Of a stretch of DNA of 64,000 nt, positions 40,033-52,600 are shown piece by piece (position 1 is the first letter of the stretch; each line of letters starts with the position of its first letter). Below the pieces are notes generated by a model. That model did no database searches. It was given only the letters and a program-made list of their open reading frames with translations, and was not told the origin of the DNA. Source of the DNA: Antennarius striatus (lineage: Eukaryota > Chordata > Actinopteri > Lophiiformes > Antennariidae). The translations under genes were made by a program, and so were the position numbers. The DNA lies in assembly GCF_040054535.1 (NCBI RefSeq), contig NC_090779.1, positions 25,462,001 through 25,526,000 on the forward strand. The letters are read 5' to 3'.

Positions 40033-40155
40033 GATCAAAGCACTAGCTTTGATCTTTGACCTATGCAAGTAGGTCAAAGATCAAAGCTAGTGCTTTGATC
40101 AATGACAGTAGGTCAGAGCACTAGCTTTGATCTTTGACCTGTGCAAGTAGGTCAG
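40033..40155. repeat. Perfect 30-bp inverted repeat plus a third copy
   Basis: Arm at 40033-40062, 8-nt loop atgcaagt, exact complementary arm at 40071-40100; then a third, direct partial copy at about 40111-40155 with the loop word gtgcaagt. The core is caaagcactagctttgatc. Confidence 0.97.
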
Positions 40156-40546
40156 GGTAAAAGTTTGGATTCAGGGGTGTCACAGGATGTTGCAGTCTGT
40201 GACTGCCTTGGTTCTAGTTCAGCGGACCCACTTATAGAGTGGTGTTTCTGATCCACAGACAATTCTGAACTTTTTGGGGCAACCTGACCTAAAAATGATG
40301 TTCACGGGTCCAAGAGTTCGGTTCTGGGTCTGAATCACCTAAAGGAGTGGGCCAAGAACCTTTCAAAGGTTCTGGATCTCATTTATGTAGAAGTAATAAA
40401 ATGTAAAGTTTCAAGTGAATTTAATATTATATAGGCCGGATTCACAGAGAATGTCTCAAAGTGCTTTACAATCTGCACTCAGACGGTTATTGTTGTTATA
40501 TTTTATATTTTTATTTTATATATATGTATGGTGTGAGAAATGAGGA

Positions 40547-40548
<2 letters not shown>

Positions 40549-40620
<72 letters not shown>
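40549..40620. repeat. (AT)n microsatellite
   Basis: About 35 dinucleotides upstream of the PIM kinase gene. Confidence 0.97.
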
Positions 40621-40629
<9 letters not shown>

Positions 40630-40719
40630 AATAATAGTTTTTTATTTGAACCCTTCACACTGAACTGTTGCCGCGGGTCAGAGTCACGTGACGTGTTTAA
40701 AAGTCTTCCTCGTTCATTC

Positions 40720-41500
40720 ATTCCAGACGAGACGTTCGGCCGCAGCGCCCCGCTTGAATCCTTGCGCCAGGCCCACTACGGTAAAGTAGTCCGCGTGTGT
40801 CTTCCTAAGTAGACGGCTCGTCTTCAGCCTCTGGCCCCTGACTGCATCGCGGTTCGTGTGTGTGTGTGGGGGGGGCACACCTAACAAATCTCCCAGAACG
40901 GGGCTGCGTTATTGTAGTCCACGGGGGGCGGCGGAGGGATCTACTTGTCCTTTGTAAATGCGCGGCGGAGCAGCAGTGGCGCGCTTCTCTGGAGGCGCGT
41001 GGGTCGGAGCCGCTCCAGCTGCGGGTCGGTCGTGTCGTCGCTCCGGTCCGGTCCGGTTCCGTTCTCCGGTGAGAACCGGCAGCATGCTGCACCCCAAGCG
41101 GGGCTCGTTCCCCCACATCCCGCCCGCCGTGGACGGACCGGCGAAGCTACCTCACGGTAAGGGTGCCGGTCCTCGCGTGTTTTCCTCCCGTGACCCTGTT
41201 CTCGTGTCCTCATCCGACCTTCCCTCACCGGAGACGGGCTGGATCCGAAGCGCGTCTCCGGTTCCACCGGTGACCGTTTGTGGTGACTTGTGCTCCGGTA
41301 CCGGTCTGATCGGTTTGATTCTCACCATTTTTAAACGACTGGTAACGGCTCACTAGTGTGTGTGTGTGTGGGGGGGGGGGGTGCTTTGTGTTTACACGGT
41401 AACATGGACCCGCGTTAGCCCCCGGTGGTCGTGTGAACACCGGAGGCTCCGGTCCCGGCGGTCGGTCCAGTTCGACCGGAACCGCCTTCATCTCCGCTCC
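40720..41500 (+). promoter_or_regulatory. CpG-rich promoter/first-exon region of the PIM kinase
   Basis: CpG density rises sharply from about 40730 and stays high through exons 1 and 2 (ends 41623). The transcription start is probably within about 300 bp of the ATG at 41084; no TATA box is clear. Confidence 0.5.
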
Positions 41501-43655
41501 TTGTGTCTTCCAGCCAAACCGGAGGAGCCGCCGTTCGAGCAGCTGTACCGGCGGGGCCCGGTGCTCGGCAGCGGGGGCTTCGGGACCGTCTACGCCGCCG
41601 TCCGGCTGGCGGACGGACAGCCGGTGAGAGCGGGGGGCCGTTGTTTTGGTTCAGCCACATGGCCGCCAGTCCTTAAAGCGGCCGCAGCACGGCTGTTTCC
41701 GGTGGGACTTTACAAAATAAAAGCACAATAGATCCTGACAGTTCCACTGGTTTCCAGTTTAAAAGTATTGAATCAAAAACTTACATAAATATAAACAAAA
41801 ATGTAAAATTAAATATTTCTTAATTTCTCTTCTGGGATTATAACAGTTTAATAAAAAAATAAAGCAAATTTAAATTAATTTAATTTAAAATTAAAAATTA
41901 CATTTATAAATGTGTATATAAAACATACATAAAAATGTAATTATAAATGTATGCACTGAGCAGAAGAGAATAAATCTATGACAACGCAACACAAAAAAGC
42001 AAAAAGATAAATAGTGAGTCAAGCCTTTACTGTTGATATTAATTATCTTAAAATTCAAATCCTGCCCATTAGTTCGGTTCTGAACGGACTGTTCAGGTTC
42101 TCTGAACCGCAACAAGGACTTCTGGGCTTCTCTCTTTTGACTTGTCGTCCCTTCGGTGGACTTCCGGTGCGGCTGTGGTCAGCTGGGGGGGCTTGACGGT
42201 TGTGTGCCGTCTGCATGTGCTCTTTGTTTTCATGGTGTGTGTGACGGTCCCGACATGGGGACAGGATCTTCTGTTTAACTGAAGTCTCCTGGACCCGGAA
42301 GTGGATTCATGTTTAAAGTTACAGTTCAGAGTTAGAACCCTTTGAAAAACTTGATCCGTGTTCAGGAGGATGTTCTGTGTTCCTGTTTTAAGGTTTTAGA
42401 TTTGCTCCAGAGTTCTTCTGCCTTCATGCCCCTTAGCATTCATGCTAACGCTAACTATCTGCAGGTGGCGGTCAAACACGTGTGCAGTGAGCGGGTGAAC
42501 GAGTGGGGAACGCTGGTGAGCACCGCCTCCGTTTGACATGTAGATGACCCACTTCCTGTCAGGTGACTAGCTGATCAGGGGAACCCTGAGGCCTAACCGT
42601 CTGTCATTGGTCTGTTCCAGGGGGGCAGGGTGGTTCCCATGGAGATCGCGCTGCTGGAGAAGGTGAGCGGGGCGTTTGCTGGCGTGGCGCGGCTCCTGGA
42701 CTGGTGGGAGGCGGCTGACGGATGGCTGATGGTGATGGAGCGTCCGGAAGCGGGGCAGGACCTGTTTGATTACATCACTGAGCGCGGCGCCTTGGAGGAA
42801 GGCGTGGCCCGCAGCTTCTTCCTGCAGGTGCTGGAAGCCGTGCAGCACTGCTACACCTGTGGCGTCGTCCACCGAGACATCAAGGACGAGAACCTGCTGG
42901 TAGACCTCCGGACCGGACAGATCCAGCTCATCGACTTCGGCTCGGGGGCCGTCCTCAAAGACTCCGCCTACACTGACTTTGATGGTGAGTGGTAGATGGA
43001 CCGTTAACTAACCGGGTCTGACCGTTAACTAACCGGTTCTGACCGTTAACTAACCGGTTCTGACCGTTAACTAACCGGTTCTGACCGTTAACTAACCGGT
43101 TCTGACCGTTAACTAACCGGGTCTGACCGTTAACTAACTGGCTCCCCGATCCCTGCTCCTGCTGACCACTAACCAGGTCATTAATATTCATGAGCTGTGT
43201 CCCTCTCCCCCCCTCCAGGCACACGCGTGTACAGTCCCCCGGAGTGGATCCGGTTCCGCCGGTACCACGGCCGCTCTGCCACCGTGTGGTCACTGGGGGT
43301 ACTGCTGTTTGACATGGTGTGTGGGGACATCCCGTTTGAGCACGATGACGACATCCTGAGGGGGCGGGTCCACTTCAGACACAAGGTGTCCTCAGGTGAG
43401 TCCAGGTGGTTCTGGGTGGTCCTTTGGCACCGCTGCGGTTCCCTGACGCCCCCCCTTCCTTTTTCAGAGTGCGAGCAGCTGATTGGCTGGTGTCTGCGCC
43501 AGCAGCCGTGCGACCGGCCCACGCTGGAGCAGATCCTCCTCCACCCGTGGGTGATGGGCGGCGCCGGAGCGCAGACTCACCAGAGCACCGTGTTCCACGC
43601 CATCATGGATGACCCTTCGTCCTCCTCGTCTTCCTCCAGCCAGGAGAGCCTCTGA
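41084..43655 (+). CDS. pim3: PIM-family serine/threonine kinase, PIM3-like
   Basis: A constitutively active survival kinase with no regulatory domain. Six exons: 41084-41156, 41514-41623, 42465-42515, 42621-42984, 43219-43395 and 43468-43655; 320 residues (human PIM3 326). Visible: glycine loop [11 protein letters not shown], catalytic Lys in VAVKHV (about 65), PIM hinge [17 protein letters not shown] with the family Pro (the second Pro of ERPEP is Ala), HRDIKDEN (Asp about 164), DFG (about 183) and [21 protein letters not shown] and the Ser-rich end SSSSQESL match PIM3 best. PIM3 lies near BRD1 on human 22q13.33, and brd1 lies 6 kb downstream here, which supports the call. PIM2 is the alternative, because human PIM2 shares Xp11.23 with FTSJ1. 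Confidence 0.87.
42995..43145. repeat. 21-bp minisatellite in PIM kinase intron 4
   Basis: Unit ccgttaactaaccggttctga, about seven nearly identical copies, starting 11 bp after the exon 4 donor. Confidence 0.93.
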
Positions 43656-45240
43656 TTGGTCGACAGAAGCCACCAGAGGGCGTGGCCTGGACTGGGTGAT
43701 GTTTGAATGTATTGTGTCGCCCCTCGGGAGTGACGACACTTCCTCTTCAGAGTGCCTTACGATCACATGCAGCTATGTTGCCACGGTTACCAGAGGAGGT
43801 GTCCGGGCTAGAGATGTGGAACCCATCCAGGTTCTCCTGAAGCATCTCCATCCGTTCACCGGTTCTCCTGACCATTAGTGACATTTTTAGGAAGCGAGAA
43901 CGTTGCCTTCACCAAAGGAAAAATGGACCGTGCTCTGTCCCGTTTGATGATGACCTCCAGAATGAACTGATGACCTCCAGAATGAACTGATGACCTGTAG
44001 GACCGTTCACATGCTGGATCCATCTGAACGGTCCTGCAGCGCAACAACGCATGTTGTTCAGCCGACAGACCAAAACCCACAAATATTGTTTACAGTCAAC
44101 AAGCAAAAGGCTTTGATGTCTGAAGTTCCACGCCCAGGTATCCTGTGTTTGGCAGTGTAGGCTCCGCCCACTGGTGGCGTGGGCTGGATGGACACGCCCA
44201 CAGGACGCCACATGTGGTTTTTAGTTCTGAAACATTCTTGGTTCGAGGCTCCTGACAGGTCCTCCTCCACACAGGAGGTCTGGGGCGTGAGCGTTCAGCT
44301 CGCCAGGCGTGACGCCGGGTACCCCGTCCTGACCTGAGGACCAGCAGCTGTTCTGGGTTCTGCCTGTCAGTATTAAACGCACAGTCAATGCAAAGATGTT
44401 CCTTTTCTGAACGAGCTGTTGGTGTTTCTGTGAGGAGACGTTCCTCCTGTTATTTATTTGTTTCTTAACATTTTTTTTTCTCCTAAAAAGGATGACAGGG
44501 AGTTTTAAATTTGTTTTGTTAATTTACATTTGAAGTTTCTTTTGAAATACATATTTCTTACAGGGGGACCCCTCTTTTTTCCAATTAAATTTTTTGTATA
44601 TAAACTGACATCCTGACTGGTTTGTTTGCTCCTTTGCTTTATTTTAATTACTGCCAAAATTTCCTGTTATTGCAAGGAGTTTCTATTTTAAAACAATGTG
44701 TTTTAGACCTTTTAAACAGCCAATCATTTCAAAGATGCTCTTAATTATGAAACCAGGAGATAAAGAATGACCTGGGAGAGTTTTATTCCAAATATTAGGA
44801 CTGCAATTTCCAGTGGAATCAATTTTAAATTCAGGTAATGAGTGAATAATTTGAAAATCCTATTAACTATTGATGGGGAATTAATACACACACACACACA
44901 CACACACACCCAAACAGTTTGTCCAGTAATGAAAAAAGAAATTGTCAGTGGCGTGTGTGTGTGTCCAGGAAAATGGTCTCTGACCACCAACTGATATCAG
45001 TGTTATTCCTGTGTGAATGAATGAATTTAAGATTAATTAATTACTTCAACTGATTAATGAATCTTTGATATGAATTAGTTAAAGATGATGGATGCCTGCA
45101 GTGCCACCGCCTGCTTGAACAGACACCTGGAAAACGTGAACAAACATATTTTAACCGTAGTTTAAATGTTGGCTGTGTTTATTCTCTCCCACGGAGCCCG
45201 TGGAAATCAACGTTTTAATATTGGTCATATTAAAAAAATT
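43656..45240 (+). other. 3' untranslated and intergenic sequence after the PIM kinase
   Basis: Contains a short direct repeat (tgatgacctccagaatgaac, 43949-43990), a possible poly(A) signal attaaa near 44373, and a (CA)n tract at 44886-44910. No other gene is seen. Confidence 0.45.
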
Positions 45241-45249
45241 CACGTTCTA

Positions 45250-45346
45250 ACGTGACTCGTCTTCCCCGGCGTCATTTTGAACAGGCGCTTCACGACCAGC
45301 CTCCGCGGGGTCCTTCCATCGTCAACACCGGAAGAAGACGCACACG
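45250..45346 (+). promoter_or_regulatory. ftsj1: ftsj1 5' untranslated exon 1 and promoter area
   Basis: A GC-rich stretch ending ACGCACACG before GTGAGC, followed about 280 bp later by an acceptor TTTTCAG in front of the coding exon. The upstream edge is not defined. Confidence 0.5.
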
Positions 45347-45639
45347 GTGAGCAGAGCGCCGTGTCAACCGTGTATAACCGCATTTTATCACCGCTTTTGA
45401 ACAGAAACATTTGACGTGAGTGAATAAATTCGGTTTAAAGGTTGTTTGGTTCCGATCGACCCGAAGAAAAAACCGGTTCTTAGAATTTTATTCATGTTTT
45501 AAATGATTCAATGAAACGCGCCGTTTAAATCAGAATAAATCGGTGTTTGGTTAGTACGTCTTCCGGAACTGAACCGAGCAGCATCCTGTGACGGAACAGA
45601 CCGTTTTCTAACTATTGTTTTCAGGGGTCAGAGGTCAGG

Positions 45640-46939
45640 ATGGGCCGGTCCTCCAAAGACAAGCGGGACATCTACTACCGGCTGGCCAAAGAGGGGGGCT
45701 GGAGGGCGAGGAGCGCCTTCAAGCTGCTGCAGCTGGACGAGGAGTTCCACCTGTTCTCAGGTGAGCGCCAGCTCCGCCCGAGGGCTGAGGACCCCCGACC
45801 ACCTGCGTGCTAACGTGTGTGTGTGTTCCCGCTAGGAGTCAGCCGGGCCGTGGATCTGTGCGCCGCGCCCGGCAGCTGGAGTCAGGTCCTCAGTCGCAAA
45901 CTCAGGTCCGTCTGTCCTGATCTCACATGAAGTCATTCAGGAACGTCTTCTGGTCCATCATGAGTGAGTTGTTTGGTTCTGGCCCCCAGGGGCCAGCAGG
46001 AGACGGCTGAGGAGGTGAAGATTGTGGCGGTGGATCTGCAGGCCATGGCTCCTCTGGCGGGGGTCACTCAGATCCAGGGCGACATCACCAAGGTGACGAC
46101 CTCACACGTCCGGGTTTAAGGAACGCGTCCGGCAGACGAGCGTTTCTAGAACGTCGGGAACGTTCTGCTGTGTTCTTCTCCTCAGGTGTCCACGGCTCAG
46201 GAGATCATCCGACACTTCGAGGGCCAGCCAGCCGACCTGGTGGTGTGTGACGGCGCTCCAGACGGTGAGGCGTTCACTTCCTGTCCGCCTGGCGGTGTCA
46301 TGTCTGTTTTCTATTGTCCACCGCTTCCCTTTGGTCTCCATAGTAACGGGGCTCCATGATGTGGACGAGTACATCCAGGCCCAGCTGCTGCTGGCTGTGA
46401 GTACGAGTGTGGGTTCATGATGCTGTCTGTCCGGGGGGGTCACGCTGACGCCTGTTTGTCCTGCAGGCCCTGAACATCACGACTCACGTCCTGAAGCCTG
46501 GAGGCACCTTTGTGGCCAAGGTGAGTCCAACGGGACCCCCCTCGTCCTCACCTGTTCCTTCAGGTGGTCTTGTCTCATCCAGAGGACTGATCAGTCCACC
46601 TCATCCTTGACTCCTTGTCTGCCCCCCAACCACCCCCCACCCCCCACAATCCCCCTGTCTCAGATCTTCAGGGGTAAAGACGTGACGCTGCTCTACTCCC
46701 AGCTGAAGCTCTTCTTCAGCGGTGTGACCTGCTCCAAGCCTCGCAGCAGCAGGAACTCCAGCATCGGTGAGTCCCCGCCCTCACACGGAACTGACACAGG
46801 AGGGCCATGCCCCCAGCTTCTGAACAGATGCATGCTGGGTAATGTACCGTGGGCTCACGTCCAGTGACAGGGAGGTGCCCAAACTAAACCTGCTTCCTTG
46901 TTTACTTACGGATGAGCCTGTGTTCTGTTCATAACCTTA

Positions 46940-47020
<81 letters not shown>

Positions 47021-48015
47021 GCCTTCGTGGTGTGTCAGAACTACTCTCCTCCTGACGGCTACGTCCCCAACATGTCCAACCCTCTGCTGGATCACACCTA
47101 CGGTAACTCCAGCCGGTCTACACGCTGCGGGTGGGGGGGTCCAGCCCGGGTCTGGGGGGGGTTATTTGGACCGTGTGTTCTCTGCGTGTCTCAGTCTGCT
47201 TCCTGTCCCACAGACGTGGACTTTAACCAGCTGGAGGGGCCGAACCGTGTCATCGTTCCCTTCCTGGCATGCGGCGATCTCAGCGCCTTCGACTCGGACC
47301 GGACCTACCCTCTACAGGTGAGGAGCCACGCCCCCATTCTGCTGCTGTGTTCAGGCTAGTCTGGGGGGGTTCTTCTGGACGTTCTATAAAAGCATCAGCA
47401 GTTTTCCCAACCAGAGCCAATTGGATTATATATTATAATTCATTTATGCACTACAAATGACATCGTCTAATGATACGCAGATCATCTGAGGAGTCAAACC
47501 CTTTTCTTTTGACCTCACCACAGTTTTTCTTAATAACGAACCTTTGAGGTCTATTGATGTTAAACTCTGAGACATGTTTATAATCTCTTCAAATATTAAA
47601 TTTTAAACCCCAATAGCAGCCACCAAATCGATCATCAGTGCTTTAAACTATATCCTACTTCATGTAGAAGTTAGACACTTAGTGTGCTGGCGACCCATCT
47701 GGGGTGTACCCTGCCTCTCGCCTTGAGCTAGCTGGGATAGACCCGTGACCTGCAGGTGGTTTAGCCTGAACTAGAGGAGTGTGTGGATGTGAACTAGTTG
47801 TGACGGCTCTTCCTCCCACTCCCTCCCTCCAGCTGGAGCCGGGGCAACAGTACGAGTACACCCCCCCCACCCAGCCCCCCATACGCCCCCCCTACGAGCA
47901 GGCCTGCCACCTCCGTAAGAACAACCTGCTGTCCAGAGAAGGGGACCCGCCCCCCAGGTGTGTGAACCCGGGTGAAGAGGAGCAGCAGCTGAATCCACCT
48001 GACCCGACAGGATGA
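45640..48015 (+). CDS. ftsj1: tRNA (cytidine32/guanosine34-2'-O)-methyltransferase FTSJ1
   Basis: SAM-dependent RrmJ/TRM7-family enzyme that 2'-O-methylates tRNA positions 32 (with THADA) and 34 (with WDR6). Eleven exons: 45625-45760 (ATG at 45640), 45836-45905, 45990-46092, 46186-46264, 46344-46396, 46467-46520, 46664-46766, 47019-47102, 47214-47317 and 47833-48015 after the non-coding first; 317 residues (human 329). The K-D-K-E tetrad is present: Lys in [11 protein letters not shown], Asp in [14 protein letters not shown], Lys in GGTFVAKIF and Glu in EAFVVCQNY. The SAM site reads [15 protein letters not shown]. The C-terminal tail is Pro-rich, as in the family. The exon at 47019 follows a 75-bp (GT)n tract that runs directly into the acceptor. 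Gene spacing to brd1 is only about 0.5 kb. Confidence 0.95.
46942..47016. repeat. (GT)n microsatellite forming the ftsj1 intron 8 acceptor
   Basis: About 37 dinucleotides in sense orientation, ending gtgtgtag at the splice junction of the exon starting 47019; no normal pyrimidine tract is left. Confidence 0.97.
47390..47765. repeat. Dispersed-repeat remnant in the last ftsj1 intron
   Basis: The text ctggcgacccatctggggtg and taccctgcctctcgcc is the end of a common fish interspersed repeat. A related piece lies near 2590-2650. Family not resolved. Confidence 0.5.
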
Positions 48016-48394
48016 AGGGGCGTGGCCTGTCCAGGAAGAGGACACACTGGGGGGGGGGGCTGTTTTTAGGGCTTTCAGGAGGAACATTTTCTCCCAGACT
48101 TTTAATTCCCGTCCTTTATTGAATGTGAACCATCCTGTACATTTTATTTTGGTGAGTGTTTCTGCTGCCATCCAGCTGCTTCCTGTTCGGAGACGGACGC
48201 CAGATGACGGAGTAATAGCAGCAACTTGTACAAGTGTACCCACAAAGGATGAATTTGGTCGTATTTAGTATAAAACAAAAGGTTATAGTTGTCATGCTGC
48301 TGTGGTTCCACATTCTGTGAACTAATGTCTCAAAAATGAAGCGTGTGAAACAATCTTTTATTTTGGTAGTTTATTGAATTCCAGCAAACAAACG

Positions 48395-48406
48395 AATAAA
48401 TAAACG
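48395..48406 (+). terminator. ftsj1: Likely ftsj1 poly(A) signal
   Basis: aataaataaa about 380 bp after the stop codon, followed by a T/G-rich stretch (ttgctgttgttgttg). Confidence 0.5.
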
Positions 48407-48499
48407 TTATTTTGCTGTTGTTGTTGTTGTTGTCTTCCTTCACACACACATTGTGTGTGTGTGACCTCTGACAGGCCCCAGGATGTTGTCCTGAATATT

Positions 48500-49080
48500 C
48501 ATTTCCGAGCCACTTCCTGGTTTTTGGTTTCTACGCGATGACGTCATGACGCACGCTCCACACAACCGCATTGTTGTTGGGGGACGAGGAGCTCGGGCAG
48601 CTGCTGAGCTCTCGCCACTTCCACGGCTTCTTCTCCCGTGCCGTCGCCAGCGCCGACCGCCCGGAGCGGACCCCCCCCGGGAGCCGGCCCCGTCGCCCTG
48701 GATACCGGCCGGTGGCTTACCGGAAACCGTCGGTTCAGCGCGAGCCGCGGCCGCTGGGACGCGCGAGCTGGATGTGTTTTAGGCCGCGCCGCCATTGCTG
48801 CAGGAGCTGAACCCGTGAATCCACCGAGGTGAGTCCCGCCCGCGTCGCGTCGGTCCCCGGCGGGCTCGGCACCGGCCGTCCGGTCCGTGCAGGCTGACGT
48901 TCAGACCGGCGGGGCGGGCTCTTGACAGGCCGGGGGACCGGTAACCTTCTCCGGCTAGCTGCTAGCTGGGCTAGTCGCCATATTTCCTCCTCCGGTCGGT
49001 GGGAGCTCACAGCCCGGTGCGGACGGAGGGTCCTAATGCGGGTAATCCCCGCTCCGGAGGGGCCCCCACCAGATGGAGGA
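48500..49080 (+). promoter_or_regulatory. brd1: CpG island with brd1 promoter and 5' untranslated exon
   Basis: Very GC- and CpG-rich. A probable non-coding exon ends at 48828 (CACCGAG before GTGAGT). The first coding exon begins at 49628, leaving an intron of about 800 bp with a (CA)n tract at 49111-49164 and a gggttcctctggccgga direct repeat at 49227-49310. Confidence 0.65.
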
Positions 49081-49110
49081 CACCGCCCGGTGTGTGTGTG
49101 TGTTGTGTTC

Positions 49111-49166
<56 letters not shown>

Positions 49167-49642
49167 AGTTGTGTTTGCTGGAGAGAAGCTAGCTTTAGCC
49201 GCGGCTAACAGACCCTGTCCTGTGGAGGGGGTTCCTCTGGCCGGAGGGGGTTCCTCTGGCCGGAGGGGCATTCCACTGGCCGGAGGGGGGTCCGGCCGGC
49301 CGGAAGGGGGGTCCTCTACACACGTCTGTCCGGTGAACGTTGTCGGTCCCGGTGACACCGGTGCTTCTGCCGTTAGGTGAAAGTCGCTGTCAGTCGGACT
49401 ACAAGCACTTAGATTCGACCTTATAGTGAGAGGGGAAGTGACGTCACAACAACACAAACAAACAGGAAGGAAGTGTAGTTTTTTGTCATCACAAGCTCAG
49501 AACTAGTCCAATCAGGTTACTGACTTTCCTTCCGGATGGGTTCTGGTCCCAGCTGGTCGTCACGTGAACATGTGACGGTCAGATGACGTCACACGCATAA
49601 ACAGGAAATGTGTTTCCTCTCTCTCAGGCTCGTCGCACCACC

Positions 49643-52600
49643 ATGAAGAAGAAGAGTCGCCACCAGCGCCCGTCGGCGCTCAAGCGAGACTCCTCCCCCA
49701 TCAAGCCGTCGCCCAATCGGGAGACGCTGACGTACGCGCAGGCCCAGCGGATGGTGGAGCTGGAGGTGGACGGCCGCGTGCACCGCCTGAGCATCTACGA
49801 CAAACTGGACGTGATCACGGACGACGACCCCACGGCGCAGGAGATTCTGGAGTGCAACAGCAACAAGGAGAACCACGAGAAGCCGCCGCAGGCGCCGGTG
49901 CGCTCCGTGCGCCTGAAGATCAACCGGCAGAAGAAGAGCGCCGCGCTGACGGCGTCGCTCGGCGCCGCGCAGGGCGGCGGCACGGCCGCGCTCCTGGAGC
50001 CCCGGGTCAGGACGGTGGAGTACAACCTCCCGGTGGTGCCGCGGCGTCCGGCGGCGTACTACGAGTACACGGAGCGCACGGCGGAGGAGCTGGACGAGGA
50101 GGTGGAGTACGACATGGACGAGGAGGACTACGCCTGGCTGGAGCTGGTCAACGACAAACGCAAAGGCGAGGGCGTGTCCCAGGTGTCGCACAACCTGTTC
50201 GAGTTCCTGATGGACCGCTTCGAGAAGGAGGCGCACGCCGCCGCCGCCGCACGGGGCCACAACCCCACCCAGGCGCTGGTGGACGAGGACGCCGTCTGCT
50301 GCGTGTGCATGGACGGCGACGGCGCCGACAGCAACGTCATCCTGTTCTGCGACTCGTGCGACATCGCCGTGCACCAGGAGTGCTACGGCGTGCCCTACGT
50401 GCCCGAGGGCCAGTGGCTGTGCCGCCACTGCCTGCAGCGCCCCGCCCGCCCCGCCGACTGCGTCTTCTGCCCCAACCGGGGCGGCGCCCTAAAGAGGACG
50501 GACGACGGGCGCTGGGGCCACGTGGCGTGCGCCCTGTGGGTACCTGAGGTGGGCTTCTCCGACGCCGTGTTCGTGGAGCCCATCGACGGCGTGCGCAGCA
50601 TCCCCCCCGCCCGCTGGAGGCTCACCTGCTACCTGTGCCGGGCGAAGGGGGTGGGCGCCTGCATCCAGTGCGACCGCGTCAACTGCTACGCCGCCTTCCA
50701 CGTCAGCTGCGCCCAGAGGGCGGGGCTCTACATGAAGATGGAGCCGGTGAGGGAGGTGTCCGCCTCCGGCGCCGTCGGCTTCTCCGTCAAGAAGACGGCG
50801 TACTGCTGCAGCCACGCCCCCCAGGGTTGCGAGCGCCGCGCCCTCAACATCTACCAGGAGCCCCGCCCCCAGAACGGCACCGCCCCCAAGGGGCCCGAAA
50901 AGAGGGCCAAGGTGCGCGCCAAAGGCTGGGCCAGGAAGAAGAGCAAGAGGGCGGAGCCGGAGGCGGAGCCACAACCCGAGGGCCCCGCCAGCAGCGGGCC
51001 CAGCATCACCGTCTCCAGGTAGGCTCCCAGAATGCATCTGGCTGCAGAGTTAGAACGTCTGTGTTGAATGATGAGTGGAGGACCAGATGATCATGTGTTG
51101 ATTGTGTATTGATTGGGTATTAATCACGTATTAATCAATGTATATGTATTGATCTGTGTACTGATCGTGGTATTTTTCGTGTATTGATTGTGTAGTGATT
51201 GGGTATAACCAGTAATCATGTATTAATCGGCTAATTGATTGGTTATTATTGGGGTATTCATTGTGTATTGATCGTGTATTGTTCATGTATTGATCCTGTA
51301 TTGACTGGGTATTTAACGTGTAGTGCTTGTTATATTGACCTAGTATTATTTGTGCATTGATTGAGTATTATTCGTGTATGGATCTTGTATTGATCGGGTA
51401 TTATTCGTGTACTGATCGGTAATTGATGGTATATTGTTTGCGTGTTGGTCTGGTATTGATTGTGGGTTGATCCTGTATTGATATTGTGTTGATCAGTTAT
51501 TGGTGGTGTATTGATCTTGTATTGACCGTGTGTTGTTTGTGTATTGATCCGGTATTGATCCTGTCCCTGTGGGTCAGCTTTGACTCCATCCTGAACCAGG
51601 TGGCGGTCCAGAGGAAGCGGGCGTTTGTGGAGCGGTTGTTGAGCTACTGGGTGCAGAAGCGTCAGTCCAGGAACAACGTCCCGCTGATCCGCCGGCTGCA
51701 GGCCAACCCCCAGCCCAGCAAGACCCAGCAGACGGTCAGTGGTGCCCCCCCCCCCACCTGTCTGGTCTGGTGAGCGTCCGGTCTGGGGAGTCACGTTTGT
51801 CTGTGTGCTGCAGAAGCGGGTGGAGACCAGCCAGGCCCTGAAGGAGCAGCTGAAGGAGTGGCACCGCCTCCGCCACGACCTGGAGCGGGCCCGCCTCCTG
51901 CTGGAGCTGATCCGGAAGAGGGAGAAGCTGAAGAGGGAGGAGGTAGGAGCCAGTCCCCCCTAACCCCCCCTAGCAGAACCAGCCCCCACCTCCCTGCTGA
52001 TGCCCCTGTCTGTGCCTGTCGCCCCTCAGATGAAGCAGCAGCAGGCGGTCCTGGAGTACCAGCTGACCCCCTTCAACATCCTGCTGAGAGCCGTTCTGGG
52101 GCAGCTGCAGGACAAGGACCAGTACAGCATCTTCGCCCAGCCCGTCAACGTCAAGGAGGTCCGTTAGCCACTGGCCGCTAGTCCTTAGCTGCTACCTGTT
52201 AGCCGCTAGTCGTTAGCTCGGAGCCTCAAACGTTCAGGTTCTGAGAACGCCTGAATGTTGGGGACCATCATCGTCATCATCTTCATCGAAGCCGTTGTGT
52301 TCGCTGCAGGTCCCCGACTACCTGGACCACATCCGGAACCCGATGGACTTCTCCACGATGCGGCGGCGGCTGGAGGCCCACGGCTACGGCAGCCTGGAGG
52401 CCTTCGAGGACGACTTCAACCTCATCATCTCCAACTGCATGCAGTACAACGCCAGGGACACCTTCTTCTACCGCGCCGCCCAGAGGATGCTGGACCACGG
52501 GGGGGTCATCCTGCGCCGGGCCCGCCGGGAGGCCAACAGGCTCGGCTTCGACTACCCCAGTGGGGTGCATCTGCCCGAACCCCCCCGGCTGGAGGAGCCC

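Noticed and set aside
49589-50547. Antisense and alternative-frame proteins of 180-280 residues over the brd1 first coding exon
   Set aside because: Shadows of a very GC-rich exon; the sense frame has clear PHD fingers and the others show only low-complexity text.
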